A stretch of 64,000 nt of DNA from Streptomyces cyaneochromogenes (GTDB taxonomy: Bacteria; Actinomycetota; Actinomycetes; Streptomycetales; Streptomycetaceae): contig NZ_CP034539.1 of the NCBI RefSeq assembly GCF_003963535.1, positions 4,650,001 through 4,714,000 of the forward strand, read 5' to 3'. Below are positions 34,226-41,884 of the stretch, piece after piece (positions within the stretch are counted from its first letter, which is position 1; each line of letters starts with the position of its first letter). The notes beneath the pieces were generated by a model. The model was not told the DNA's origin, ran no database searches, and worked only from the letters and a program-made list of their open reading frames with translations. Both the position numbers and the translations under genes were made by a program.

Positions 34226-34804
34226 ATGTCCGGGCTGTCCGGAGATCTGGGCGACACCGCACACCGCCCCGACGGACAGGAACAGCCCGACTGGCTCGCC
34301 CTGCTGACGGTCGCCGGCCAACTCGCCGGCCAGATGCAGGCACTGGCGGACGACCTGGTCGAGGACTACGTCGAGCACTGCCGGATGCACGGCAACTCAT
34401 GGACGGACATCGGCGCCCACATCGGCACCGAGCACCTGCTCTGGGGACTGACGGCGCAGGACAACAGCGCCACCCGCCTCCTGCGTGCCGCCAACGTTTC
34501 GCCGGAGACGGTCCACCGATCCGTCGGAACCCGGCTGAGCATGGGCGCCTCCCAGGCAGCCGAGCGCATCGCTTGGACGCCCTACTCCCGCAAAGCCATC
34601 GCCATCGCGCAGACACGGTCCGAGCGGAACGACTCCGACCGCATCGACTGCGACGACCTGCTGATCGGACTCACGCCACACCTGCAGACGCCTGAGCCCA
34701 TCGCGGTCCGGCGACCACTAGGCCCTGTCGTTCGGGTCGGCATGATCCAAACGACAGGGCCTGGCCGCCGGACCGCGAGAGCACGGCTTCCTGCCCGGAC
34801 TTGA
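34226..34804 (+). pseudogene. Clp N-terminal-domain protein with apparent internal deletion
   Basis: 192 codons. Residues 20-60 form the helical and HTH-like part (DWLALLTVAGQLAGQMQALA ... MHGNSWTDIGAHI). The text then runs straight into the Clp-N motif GTEHLLWGLTAQDNSATRLL and a second half (RKAIAIAQTRSERNDSDRID). In the actinobacterial proteins I know with this layout, GxSWxDIG is followed by an HTH recognition helix, a linker and the first Clp-N helix before the GPEHLL motif, about 40-60 residues missing here. The last about 30 codons are written by a palindromic repeat. It starts 13 bp outside the transposon, and its true 5' part may also be lost. Could still be translated. Confidence 0.6.
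34718..34764. repeat. MITE-like palindrome (GGCCCTGTCGTT ends)
   Basis: GGCCCTGTCGTT (34721-34732) and AACGACAGGGCC (34750-34761) are perfect 12-bp inverted repeats, extending to 14 of 15 with CTA/TGG flanks, around 17 bp. CTAG at the left edge is the target preference of IS5-group elements. From memory this GGCCCTGTCGTT motif recurs in Streptomyces genomes, probably as ends of small non-autonomous elements. It supplies the 3' end of the Clp-N frame. Confidence 0.65.
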
Positions 34805-34948
34805 GTGAGACAGGACAAGCGGCCCACCCGCCAGGGCTGAGCGCACTGGTCGGCGAGCCGAGCACGGCGGCCGGGAGAGCGAGTCGATCTCTGTTCGGCG
34901 ACGATACCGGCGGATGCCGATGCCGGGCGGGTCCCTAGGATCGTCGGC

Positions 34949-35692
34949 ATGGCACTGCGACCCGCTCATCTGAACATCAAGGCTCTTGACGCCTCGGCGG
35001 TCGGCCGGTTCTGGGCGGAAGCGCTCGGCTGGAGTGCTTACAGCGCCGGCGTGAGCACCTACGTCGGCCCTGCCGGCGGCCTCGTCTGGCCGGACCCGGT
35101 CGTCGTCGGCATCGACGTCGTTCCCGTCCCGGAGCCCAAGACGGCGACGAAGAACCGTGTGCACTTCGATCTCGCCACCACCTCCGCGGCCCATCAGGCG
35201 GAGTTGATCGCACGTCTGAAGGACCGCGGGGCAAGGCCCGTCGACGTGGGCCAGGGCGCGGATGTGCCGTGGACGGTCCTCGCCGACCCGGAGGGCAACG
35301 AGTTCTGCGTGCTGGAGCCGCGGGAGATCCACCGGGACACCGGGCCGGTCGCCGTGATGGTGGTCGACTGTGCGGATCCGCGGGCCATGGCGCGGTTCTG
35401 GGGTGAGGCGCTGGACTGGACCCTGCACGAGGTGACCGACGAGCATGCGCTGTTCCGCTCCCCCAAGGGTGTCGGCCCGTATCTCGAGTTCCTCCGCACG
35501 CCCGGCGTGAAGACCGTGCCGGACCGCATCCACCTCGACCTGCTGCCGTACCCCGGTGACGACAAGGAAGCGGAGGTGTCCCGTCTGCGGGCCCTCGGCG
35601 CCACCGACCTCGACCTCGGCCAGGGCGACGTCCCGTGGACGTGCCTGACCGACCCGGAGGGCCACGAGTTCTGCGTCCTCGCCCTGCCCTGA
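34949..35692 (+). CDS. two-domain VOC (glyoxalase/dioxygenase-fold) protein
   Basis: 247 residues made of two tandem VOC modules (about 1-120 and 130-247), each beginning with a NIKALDASAVGRFWAEALGW-type or VDCADPRAMARFWGEALDW strand-helix and ending DPEGNEFCVLEP or DPEGHEFCVLAL. Metal ligands expected at the module starts are only partly present (H6 in the first copy), so this may bind a small drug-like ligand rather than catalyse. The ATG at 34949 has no strong purine site. Function unknown. Confidence 0.8.
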   Translation: MALRPAHLNIKALDASAVGRFWAEALGWSAYSAGVSTYVGPAGGLVWPDPVVVGIDVVPVPEPKTATKNRVHFDLATTSAAHQAELIARLKDRGARPVDVGQGADVPWTVLADPEGNEFCVLEPREIHRDTGPVAVMVVDCADPRAMARFWGEALDWTLHEVTDEHALFRSPKGVGPYLEFLRTPGVKTVPDRIHLDLLPYPGDDKEAEVSRLRALGATDLDLGQGDVPWTCLTDPEGHEFCVLALP

Positions 35693-35740
35693 CCGGACAC
35701 TCGTCCGGCCTGCCCTGGACGAGGGGACTTCCGGGAGCTC

Positions 35741-36574
35741 TCAGCGGAAGGCGGCGGCGTTGTCCGACGCCCACTGCCGGAACGGCCTGGCCGCGGACCC
35801 GGTGACCCCCCAGACGGTGTCGTGCACCGTCAGCAGGTCGTCATTGACGTCCCCGCCCATCAGGTCGAGGACCGCGTCCGCGGTCTCGTCTCCCATGAGG
35901 GAGGCCATCTGCCGGTGGGCTTCCTCCCGGCTGATCTCGACGAGGGACACCTCCCGCCCCGACGCCGCGGCGATGGCCGCGACCTGCTGACGGGCCGTGA
36001 CGGGTGCCGGCCCGGTCAGTACGTACGTCCGCCCCTGGTGGCCCGGCCCGGTCAGCGCCGCGCGGGCCACCGCCGCGATGTCCGCGGGGTGGATGGCGGG
36101 GAGCCCGATGTCCGGGTACGGCGCCCGGACCACGCCCTGCTCGCGTATCGCCGGCGCCCACCACAAGGTGTTCGAGGCGAACTGCGTCGGCCGCAGGACG
36201 GTCCAGGCCATGCCGCTGTCCTTGAGCAGCCGCTCGACGGCCAGGTTCCGGCCGGCCGCGGGCAGATGCGGATGGGTCTGCACCGTGATCGACGACACCA
36301 GCACCACATGCTCCACGCCGGCCTGCCGGGCAGCCGCCAGGACCTCGGCCTCCGCGCCCATCCCCGACAGCAGGAACAGCGAGCGCGCCCCCTCCAACGC
36401 GGCCTTCAGGGAATCCGCCCGCGCGAGATCGCCCTCGACTGCTTCGACGCCCTCGGGAAACGGGGCCCGAGCCGCGTCACGGGTCAGGCCTCGCACGGGG
36501 GCCGCGCCGGCCAGGTGCAACTCCTCCAGCAGAGCACTGCCGATGTTTCCGGTCGCGCCGGTCACGAGGATCAT
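35741..36574 (-). CDS. NmrA-like NAD(P)-binding oxidoreductase
   Basis: 277 residues. The N-terminal Rossmann motif TGATGNIGSALLEEL (residues 5-19), then VEGDLARADSLKAALEGA (residues 47-64) and FLLSGMGAEAEVLAAA match atypical short-chain dehydrogenases of the NmrA/QorB2 type. No YxxxK catalytic pair is seen, so it may sense NADP or reduce quinones. It converges on the VOC gene with 48 bp between them. The ATG at 36574 is preceded by GACGACG only. Confidence 0.8.
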   Translation of the reverse strand: MILVTGATGNIGSALLEELHLAGAAPVRGLTRDAARAPFPEGVEAVEGDLARADSLKAALEGARSLFLLSGMGAEAEVLAAARQAGVEHVVLVSSITVQTHPHLPAAGRNLAVERLLKDSGMAWTVLRPTQFASNTLWWAPAIREQGVVRAPYPDIGLPAIHPADIAAVARAALTGPGHQGRTYVLTGPAPVTARQQVAAIAAASGREVSLVEISREEAHRQMASLMGDETADAVLDLMGGDVNDDLLTVHDTVWGVTGSAARPFRQWASDNAAAFR

Positions 36575-36814
36575 CGTCGTCGTCTCGTCTCTGTGGTCAG
36601 CCGGTGATCACGTCCACCGCACGCTAGAACCCCAACTCCGCTTGAGGTCAAGGAGGTGAGGCGCGGCTCCGCACCCCTCGTCTCCCGTGGGCTGGACGGA
36701 TGAAAGCGGCTTGCTCCATAAGTAGTACCGCGAGCGGCTGTTGGGTCCTGGGCGGATCCGCTCCTCGATCATCTTCGCGTCGGCGCTCGGCCGGCCTGAG
36801 GCGAGGAGCGGCGC

Positions 36815-37819
36815 GTGGCGGATCGGAATGCATCCCGGGGACGGTCGAACCGGCTGCGCGCCAGGTGGGCCGCGGTCTGCGCGGGGCTCGCCCTGTCGCT
36901 GACCGCGGTTCTTCCGGGCGTGGCGACGGCGTCCGGCACTCCCGCGCCGCCGCGGCCGCCGGGTCGGCTCCTCGACGTCCCCGCGGCATTCACCAAGGGG
37001 TTCCTCCACCCGGACGCGCCGCCGGCCGGAGCCGACGACTGGAGTTGCCGTCCCACGCGCGAACATCCGCGCCCGGTCGTACTGGTGCACGCGACCTGGA
37101 CGAACGCCTATTCCGACTGGAGCATGCTGGCCCCGTGGCTGAAGGATCAGGGCTACTGCGTCTTCGCCCCCAACTACGGCGGCGCGCCGGGCAGTCCGTT
37201 CAAGGCCAGCGGCCCCGTCCCGGTCTCCGCCCGGCAGATCGCCGCTTACGTCGACCGCGTGCTCAAGGCCACCGGTGCCCGCCAGGTCGACCTCGTCGGG
37301 CACTCCCAGGGCGGCGGTGTGACACCCCGCTGGTATCTGCGGTTCGAGGGCGGCACCGATGCCGCGCATCCGAAGCGGAACAAGGTGCACAGCCTCATCG
37401 GCCTGGCGCCGTCCAACCACGGCACGACCGCCCTGGGCCTCGGCACACTGGTCACCAAGCTCGGTCTCAACCCTGCGGTGTCCGCCCTGGTCGGCCAGGC
37501 CTGGTCGGACCAGATGGTCGGCTCGGAAGTGAACAGGAAGCTGGACCGGGACGGAGACACCCAGCCCGGGGTCGACTACACGGTCATTGCCACCCGGCTC
37601 GACGAGGTCGTCACCCCCTACACGAACCAGTTCCTCACCGCAGGCCCGCGCGCGACCGTCCGCAACATCACGATCCAGGACATCTGCCCCGAGGACCTCT
37701 CCGAGCACCTGTCCCTCGCCTACGACACCAACGCCGCCCAGCTCGTGAGCAACGCCCTCGACCCCGCCCACGCCGAGCCCGTCCAGTGCGGTCTCTCCCT
37801 GCCCGTGCTCGGCGGCTGA
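36815..37819 (+). CDS. secreted triacylglycerol lipase (alpha/beta hydrolase)
   Basis: 334 residues from GTG 36815 (site GAGGAGC). Signal peptide: basic RGRSNRLRARWAA, hydrophobic AGLALSLTAVLPGVATA, cleavage near residue 40. The alpha/beta hydrolase core has oxyanion strand VVLVHATWTN, nucleophile elbow GHSQGGG (Ser near 165), and a late His in SEHLSLAYDT. Resembles Streptomyces and Bacillus LipA/class I.4-like esterases that bind lipids outside the cell. It is divergent from the NmrA gene and followed by an epimerase gene 119 bp later. Confidence 0.85.
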   Translation: MADRNASRGRSNRLRARWAAVCAGLALSLTAVLPGVATASGTPAPPRPPGRLLDVPAAFTKGFLHPDAPPAGADDWSCRPTREHPRPVVLVHATWTNAYSDWSMLAPWLKDQGYCVFAPNYGGAPGSPFKASGPVPVSARQIAAYVDRVLKATGARQVDLVGHSQGGGVTPRWYLRFEGGTDAAHPKRNKVHSLIGLAPSNHGTTALGLGTLVTKLGLNPAVSALVGQAWSDQMVGSEVNRKLDRDGDTQPGVDYTVIATRLDEVVTPYTNQFLTAGPRATVRNITIQDICPEDLSEHLSLAYDTNAAQLVSNALDPAHAEPVQCGLSLPVLGG

Positions 37820-37938
37820 GGCCAGGCGTACGGACCACTGTCCCGGGGAAGCGCCGCCTCCCCGCCATGTCACACCACGGGCGGGCCGTCTCGTCCTAGG
37901 TTTCACAGACGTATTCCGGACTCGGGACGGTGAGTGTC

Positions 37939-38874
37939 ATGCGGGTGTTCGTCGCAGGCGGGACCGGGGTCATCGGACGGCGCCTGGTGCCGCGGCTGGT
38001 GGAGCGCGGGCACCAGGTGACGGCCACGACGACGGGCGCGGCCAAGCTCGACCTGGTGAAGCGGATGGGCGCGGAGGGCGTCGTGATGGACGGGCTCGAC
38101 GGCCCGTCCGTCACCGCGGCGGTGGCGGCGGCCCGGCCGGACGTGATCGTGCACCAGATGACGGCGATCTCCGCACCGCACTCCGGCAAGCCTGACATCA
38201 GGCACTTCGACCGGTGGTTCGCCACCACCAACCGGCTGCGCACCGAGGGGACCGACCACCTGCTGGCCGCCGCGGCGGCGACCGGCGGCCCCCATGTCGT
38301 CGCGCAGAGCGCCGCCATCTGGAACGGAATCCGGGAGGGCGGCTGGGTGAAGACGGAGGAGGACCCGCTGCCCGTGGAGACGGGCAGGCTGCGCGCGCTG
38401 GGGGAGGCGGTCCGGCACATCCAGGACGTGGTCCTCAAGGCCGACGGGACGGTCCTGCGCTACGGCGGGTTCTACGGGCCGGGCGCCACCGACGACCAGG
38501 TCGAACTCGTCCGCAAACGGCAGTTCCCGCTGGTCGGGGGCGGTACCGGCTACTGCTCCTGGGTGCATCTCGACGACGCGGCGAGCGCCACCGTCCTGGC
38601 CGTGGAGCAGCGGGCGAGGGGGGTGTTCAACATCGTCGACGACGAACCGGCGCCGGCCAGTGAGTGGCTGCCGTATCTGGCCGAATGCGCCGGGGCGAAG
38701 CCTCCGCTGCGGGTCCCCAAGTGGCTGGCCCGGCTGCTCGCCGGGGACGTGGTGGTGACGATGATGACCGAGGGGCGGGGGTTCTCCAACGCCAAGGCCC
38801 GGCGCGAGCTCGGCTGGGAGCCGCGCTATCCGTCGTGGCGCCAGGGCTTCCGGGAGGAGCTGGCACGGTCGTAG
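37939..38874 (+). CDS. NAD-dependent epimerase/dehydratase family protein
   Basis: About 311 residues. It begins MRVFVAGGTGVIGRRLVPRL, the classic extended-SDR glycine motif. It lacks a canonical YxxxK, having SAAIWNGIREGG at that place and GAEGVVMDGLDGPSVTAAVA for the adenine pocket. The second half has APASEWLPYLAECAGAKPPLR and GWEPRYPSWRQGF, shared with actinobacterial NAD(P)-dependent oxidoreductases of unknown substrate. ATG 37939 has GGGACGG 8 nt upstream; GTG 37930 is an alternative. Confidence 0.8.
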   Translation: MRVFVAGGTGVIGRRLVPRLVERGHQVTATTTGAAKLDLVKRMGAEGVVMDGLDGPSVTAAVAAARPDVIVHQMTAISAPHSGKPDIRHFDRWFATTNRLRTEGTDHLLAAAAATGGPHVVAQSAAIWNGIREGGWVKTEEDPLPVETGRLRALGEAVRHIQDVVLKADGTVLRYGGFYGPGATDDQVELVRKRQFPLVGGGTGYCSWVHLDDAASATVLAVEQRARGVFNIVDDEPAPASEWLPYLAECAGAKPPLRVPKWLARLLAGDVVVTMMTEGRGFSNAKARRELGWEPRYPSWRQGFREELARS

Positions 38875-38999
38875 CCGTACCCCCGATACCCACTTTTTTG
38901 TGCGTACTTGGCAGCGCGCGACCGTCGTCGGACCCTTGATGTGGGTGATCGACGAGGTGCCCGGACGGACGAGGGGCGGATGACGGACGGAGGGGAGAT

Positions 39000-39353
39000 T
39001 CAGGGAAGGGAGACCGGCCGGCCGCCGGTCATGCGATCCAGGCGCCGGTGGCCCCAGTCCGACAGCGGGCCGAGCGCCTCGGCCAGGTCGCGGCCGAAAC
39101 CGGTCAGCGAGTAGACCGTCTTCGGCGGCAGGACGTCGTACACCTCCCGATGCACCAGCCCGTCCGTCTCCATCTCGCGCAACGCCTGGGTCAGCACCTT
39201 CTCGCTGAGGCCCGGCAGCCTGCGGCGCAGTTCCGCCGGGCGGCGGGGGCCGTCCTCCAGCAGCCACAGCAGCGACGTCTTCCACTTGCCGTCGATCACG
39301 GAGATCGCGGCGGTCACCCCGCACACGTTCGGGTCGTGGCGCCGATGCGTCAT
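39000..39353 (-). CDS. HxlR-family transcriptional regulator
   Basis: 117 residues, a single winged helix: DPNVCGVTAAISVIDGKWK with the conserved Cys (possible redox sensor) near residue 10, and RRRLPGLSEKVLTQALREME. HxlR regulators usually control a divergent redox gene. Here the imine-reductase-like gene starts 64 bp away on the other strand. ATG 39353 follows GAGGGGTGGGAC; a longer frame to 39389 is possible but lacks support. Confidence 0.87.
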   Translation of the reverse strand: MTHRRHDPNVCGVTAAISVIDGKWKTSLLWLLEDGPRRPAELRRRLPGLSEKVLTQALREMETDGLVHREVYDVLPPKTVYSLTGFGRDLAEALGPLSDWGHRRLDRMTGGRPVSLP

Positions 39354-39417
39354 GTCCCACCCCTCATACGACACCCCTTTTGTCATCAATTATCGCCACC
39401 CTACAGGGAGTTGAGTC

Positions 39418-40311
39418 ATGTCCACCTACGTCGGCGAATCGGCCGTCACCGTCCTCGGTCTGGGCCCGATGGGCCGGGCCCTGGCGGGCGCGTTCCTGGA
39501 CGCGGGGCTGCGGGTCACCGTCTGGAACCGCACCCCGGGCCGGGACCGGGAGCTCCTCGACCGCGGTGCCGCCTCCGCCGCGTCCCCGGCGGAGGCGGTC
39601 GCCGCCAGTCCCCTGACCGTCGTCTGCGTGGTGAATTACGACGCCGCCGACGCCGTACTGCGGCAGGACCCGGTCACCGACGCGCTCAAGGGCCGTACGG
39701 TCGTGAACCTGACCGCCGACACCCCGGCCCGGGCCCGGGACACGGGCGACTGGGCCACCGCGCACGGCATCCGCTACCTGGACGGCGCGATCATGACGCC
39801 GACCACGACGATCGGCACGTCCGACGCGGTGTTCATCCACAGCGGCCCGGAGGAGCTCTACCGCGAGCACCGGCCCGTCCTCGACGCGCTCGGCGGCACC
39901 CACACCCACCTCGGCGAGGACATCGGTCGGGCCGCCGCCTACGACATCGCCCTGCTCGACATCTTCTGGACGGCGATGGCCGGCTACGCACACGCCCTGG
40001 CCGTGGCCCGGGCCGAGGGCATCACCGCGCGCGAACTCGTCCCGTTCGCCCAGGGAATCGGTGCGATCCTGCCGCCGCTCTTCGAGGAGTTCGCGGGCGA
40101 CGTCGACGACGGCACCTACTCCGGCGAGCTCAACCCGATCACCTCCGGCGTCTCCACCATGGCGCACATCGTCGAGGCCTCCGAGTCCCACGGCATCGAG
40201 GCGGGCGTGATCCGCGCCGCCGAAGGACTCGCCCGCCGGGTCATCGCCCTCGGCCACGGTACGGACGGCTTCATGCGGGTCACCGAACTCCTGGGCCGCC
40301 ACCTGCGGTGA
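39418..40311 (+). CDS. NADP-dependent imine reductase-like beta-hydroxyacid dehydrogenase
   Basis: 297 residues. N-terminal Rossmann domain (VLGLGPMGRALAGAFLDAG; WNRTPGRD specifying NADP) and C-terminal helical domain with the long interdomain helix DIGRAAAYDIALLDIFWTAM. The 6PGDH-type catalytic Lys is replaced; an Asp lies in ALLDIF, as in Streptomyces imine reductases. It probably reduces a cyclic imine or keto compound. The divergent HxlR gene probably controls it. It ends overlapping the converging HAD gene (32 nt). Confidence 0.8.
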   Translation: MSTYVGESAVTVLGLGPMGRALAGAFLDAGLRVTVWNRTPGRDRELLDRGAASAASPAEAVAASPLTVVCVVNYDAADAVLRQDPVTDALKGRTVVNLTADTPARARDTGDWATAHGIRYLDGAIMTPTTTIGTSDAVFIHSGPEELYREHRPVLDALGGTHTHLGEDIGRAAAYDIALLDIFWTAMAGYAHALAVARAEGITARELVPFAQGIGAILPPLFEEFAGDVDDGTYSGELNPITSGVSTMAHIVEASESHGIEAGVIRAAEGLARRVIALGHGTDGFMRVTELLGRHLR

Positions 40312-40810
40312 TCCACTCCTCCAGGACCGCGAAGTCCCGGTCGGTGAGGCCGTAGCGGTGGTCGACCCGGTGGAGGAGGGCGGGCGCGGGGTGGTGGCCG
40401 GCCACCCAGGCCCGGTCGGCGTCGGTGATCTCGTCGTCGACCCAGAGGAAGGGGCGGCCGGCGGCCCAGGCCGCGAGGGGCCGTGTCTTCCAGTGCAGGC
40501 CGCGGGGCCCGAGCCGGGGTTCTGCGCCCTCCTCCGGCCAGTCCACCACTCGCAGCGGGGGCAGTCCGAGCCAGGGTGCGACGGCGGTGTTCGCGTCGTT
40601 CATCCAGGTCGTGGCCCACACCGGCTCGCAGCCGAGTTCGGCGAGCCGGGCCAGTCGGGTCCCGAGTGCGGGGTCGATGCGGGCGAGGAGGGGGTGGGTG
40701 ACCGTCCCGGGCAGGGGGTGGGGCGGTTCGTGCAGTGCGTACGGTCGCTCCGCCCCGAAGGGGATGAGCGTTCCGTCGACATCCAGGAAGAGAAGGGCGA
40801 AAGGAGGCAT
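40280..40810 (-). CDS. HAD-family hydrolase
   Basis: 176 residues beginning MPPFALLFLDVDGTLIPFG, with the catalytic DVDGT motif (nucleophile and acid Asp near residues 10-12). Motif II is probably ATTWMNDAN near 69-77, and motif III/IV FLWVDDEITDAD near 122-133. The small cap and the W-rich sequence are as in actinobacterial secretory-type HADs of unknown substrate. Its 3' end overlaps the converging imine reductase-like gene. The ATG at 40810 has GGGGGAG about 12 nt upstream. Confidence 0.82.
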   Translation of the reverse strand: MPPFALLFLDVDGTLIPFGAERPYALHEPPHPLPGTVTHPLLARIDPALGTRLARLAELGCEPVWATTWMNDANTAVAPWLGLPPLRVVDWPEEGAEPRLGPRGLHWKTRPLAAWAAGRPFLWVDDEITDADRAWVAGHHPAPALLHRVDHRYGLTDRDFAVLEEWITAGGGPGVR

Positions 40811-41011
40811 CGGAAAAAGAATCTCCCCCGGCCGGGCCGCTGCGCTACCGTCAGCTCCATGACTGCCGGGTCGGCCGTGTGCCGTGAGCGAGTTGGGTGT
40901 TGCCCGGCCTCTGAGTGAGGTCGCGGCGGCGGGCCAGGAGCCCGCCTCTTTCTCTTCGCCTTCCCTCCGTACGGAAACCAGCGACAGAGTAAGAGACACA
41001 GAAAGCAGAGC

Positions 41012-41851
41012 ATGCCCAACGACTTCAATCAGCAGGTCATCGAGGAGTTCCGCGCCAACAAGGGCCGCGTCGGCGGCTACTTCGAGGGCGCCCGGCTCCT
41101 GCTGCTCACCACCACCGGCGCCCGCACCGGCCGCCCCCACACCACCCCCGTCGGCTACCTCCCCGACGGCGGCGACCGCGTCCTGGTCATCGCCTCGGCG
41201 GCCGGCGCCCCCAGCCACCCGGCGTGGTTCCACAACCTCGTCGCCAACCCCCAAGTCACCGTCGAGAGCGGCGCGTTCACTTACGAGGCGCGGGCTGTCG
41301 TCCTCGACGGCGACGAGCGGGACCGGGCGTTCGCGCGGGCCGTGGAGGCGGACCCGGGCTGGGCGGCGTACCAGGAGAAGACACGGCGGGTGATCCCCGT
41401 CGTGGCCCTGCACGAGATCGCCCAGGGCGGCCCGCCGAACATCAACGCGTCCTCCATGGGCGAGGCCATCAGGGTCGTCCACGACGTCTTCCGCCGCGAA
41501 CTCGCCCTGATCCGCGAGGAGATGGCCAAGGGCGGCGCCACCCTCGGCGCCCAGCTCCGCGTCAACTGCCTCACCTTCTGCGCCGGCCTCCACAACCACC
41601 ACACCGGCGAGGACCTGGGCATGTTCCCGTTCCTCGCCGACAGCCGCCCCGAGCTCGCCCCCGCCCTGGCCCGCCTCCGGGAGGAGCACGAGCGCATCGC
41701 CGGCCTGGTCGAGGACCTGCGGCGCGTCGTGACCGCCGAGCACCCGGAGCCGGCCGCCGCCCGCGCCGAGGTGGAGCGCCTCACGGCGGAGCTGGAGGCG
41801 CATCTGACGTACGAGGAGGAGCAGTTGATACCGGTGCTCGACGCCGCGTAA
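41012..41851 (+). CDS. F420-type nitroreductase domain fused to hemerythrin
   Basis: 279 residues. Residues 1-130 match the deazaflavin (F420)-dependent nitroreductase/DDN family: LLLLTTTGARTGRPHTTPVGYL, HPAWFHNLVANPQVTVE. Residues 140-279 form a helical hemerythrin-like domain with iron-ligand candidates in VVHDVFRRE, HNHHTGEDLGMFPFL, EEHERIAGL and HLTYEEEQLIP. A fusion of an F420 enzyme with an oxygen- or NO-sensing di-iron domain suggests redox control within one protein. ATG 41012 follows AGAGACACAGAAAGCAGAGC. It converges on the helicase gene. Confidence 0.85.
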   Translation: MPNDFNQQVIEEFRANKGRVGGYFEGARLLLLTTTGARTGRPHTTPVGYLPDGGDRVLVIASAAGAPSHPAWFHNLVANPQVTVESGAFTYEARAVVLDGDERDRAFARAVEADPGWAAYQEKTRRVIPVVALHEIAQGGPPNINASSMGEAIRVVHDVFRRELALIREEMAKGGATLGAQLRVNCLTFCAGLHNHHTGEDLGMFPFLADSRPELAPALARLREEHERIAGLVEDLRRVVTAEHPEPAAARAEVERLTAELEAHLTYEEEQLIPVLDAA

Positions 41852-41884
41852 CGCCTGATGGGAGGCCGTTGTCCCCGTCGCCCC

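Noticed and set aside
34800..34825. TTGAGTGAGACAGG near 34812 as the transposon right end
   Set aside because: Resembles the left repeat (CCTGTCTCNCT), but no 5-bp duplication is found, and the end at 34208 has both a better repeat and GCCGT flanks.
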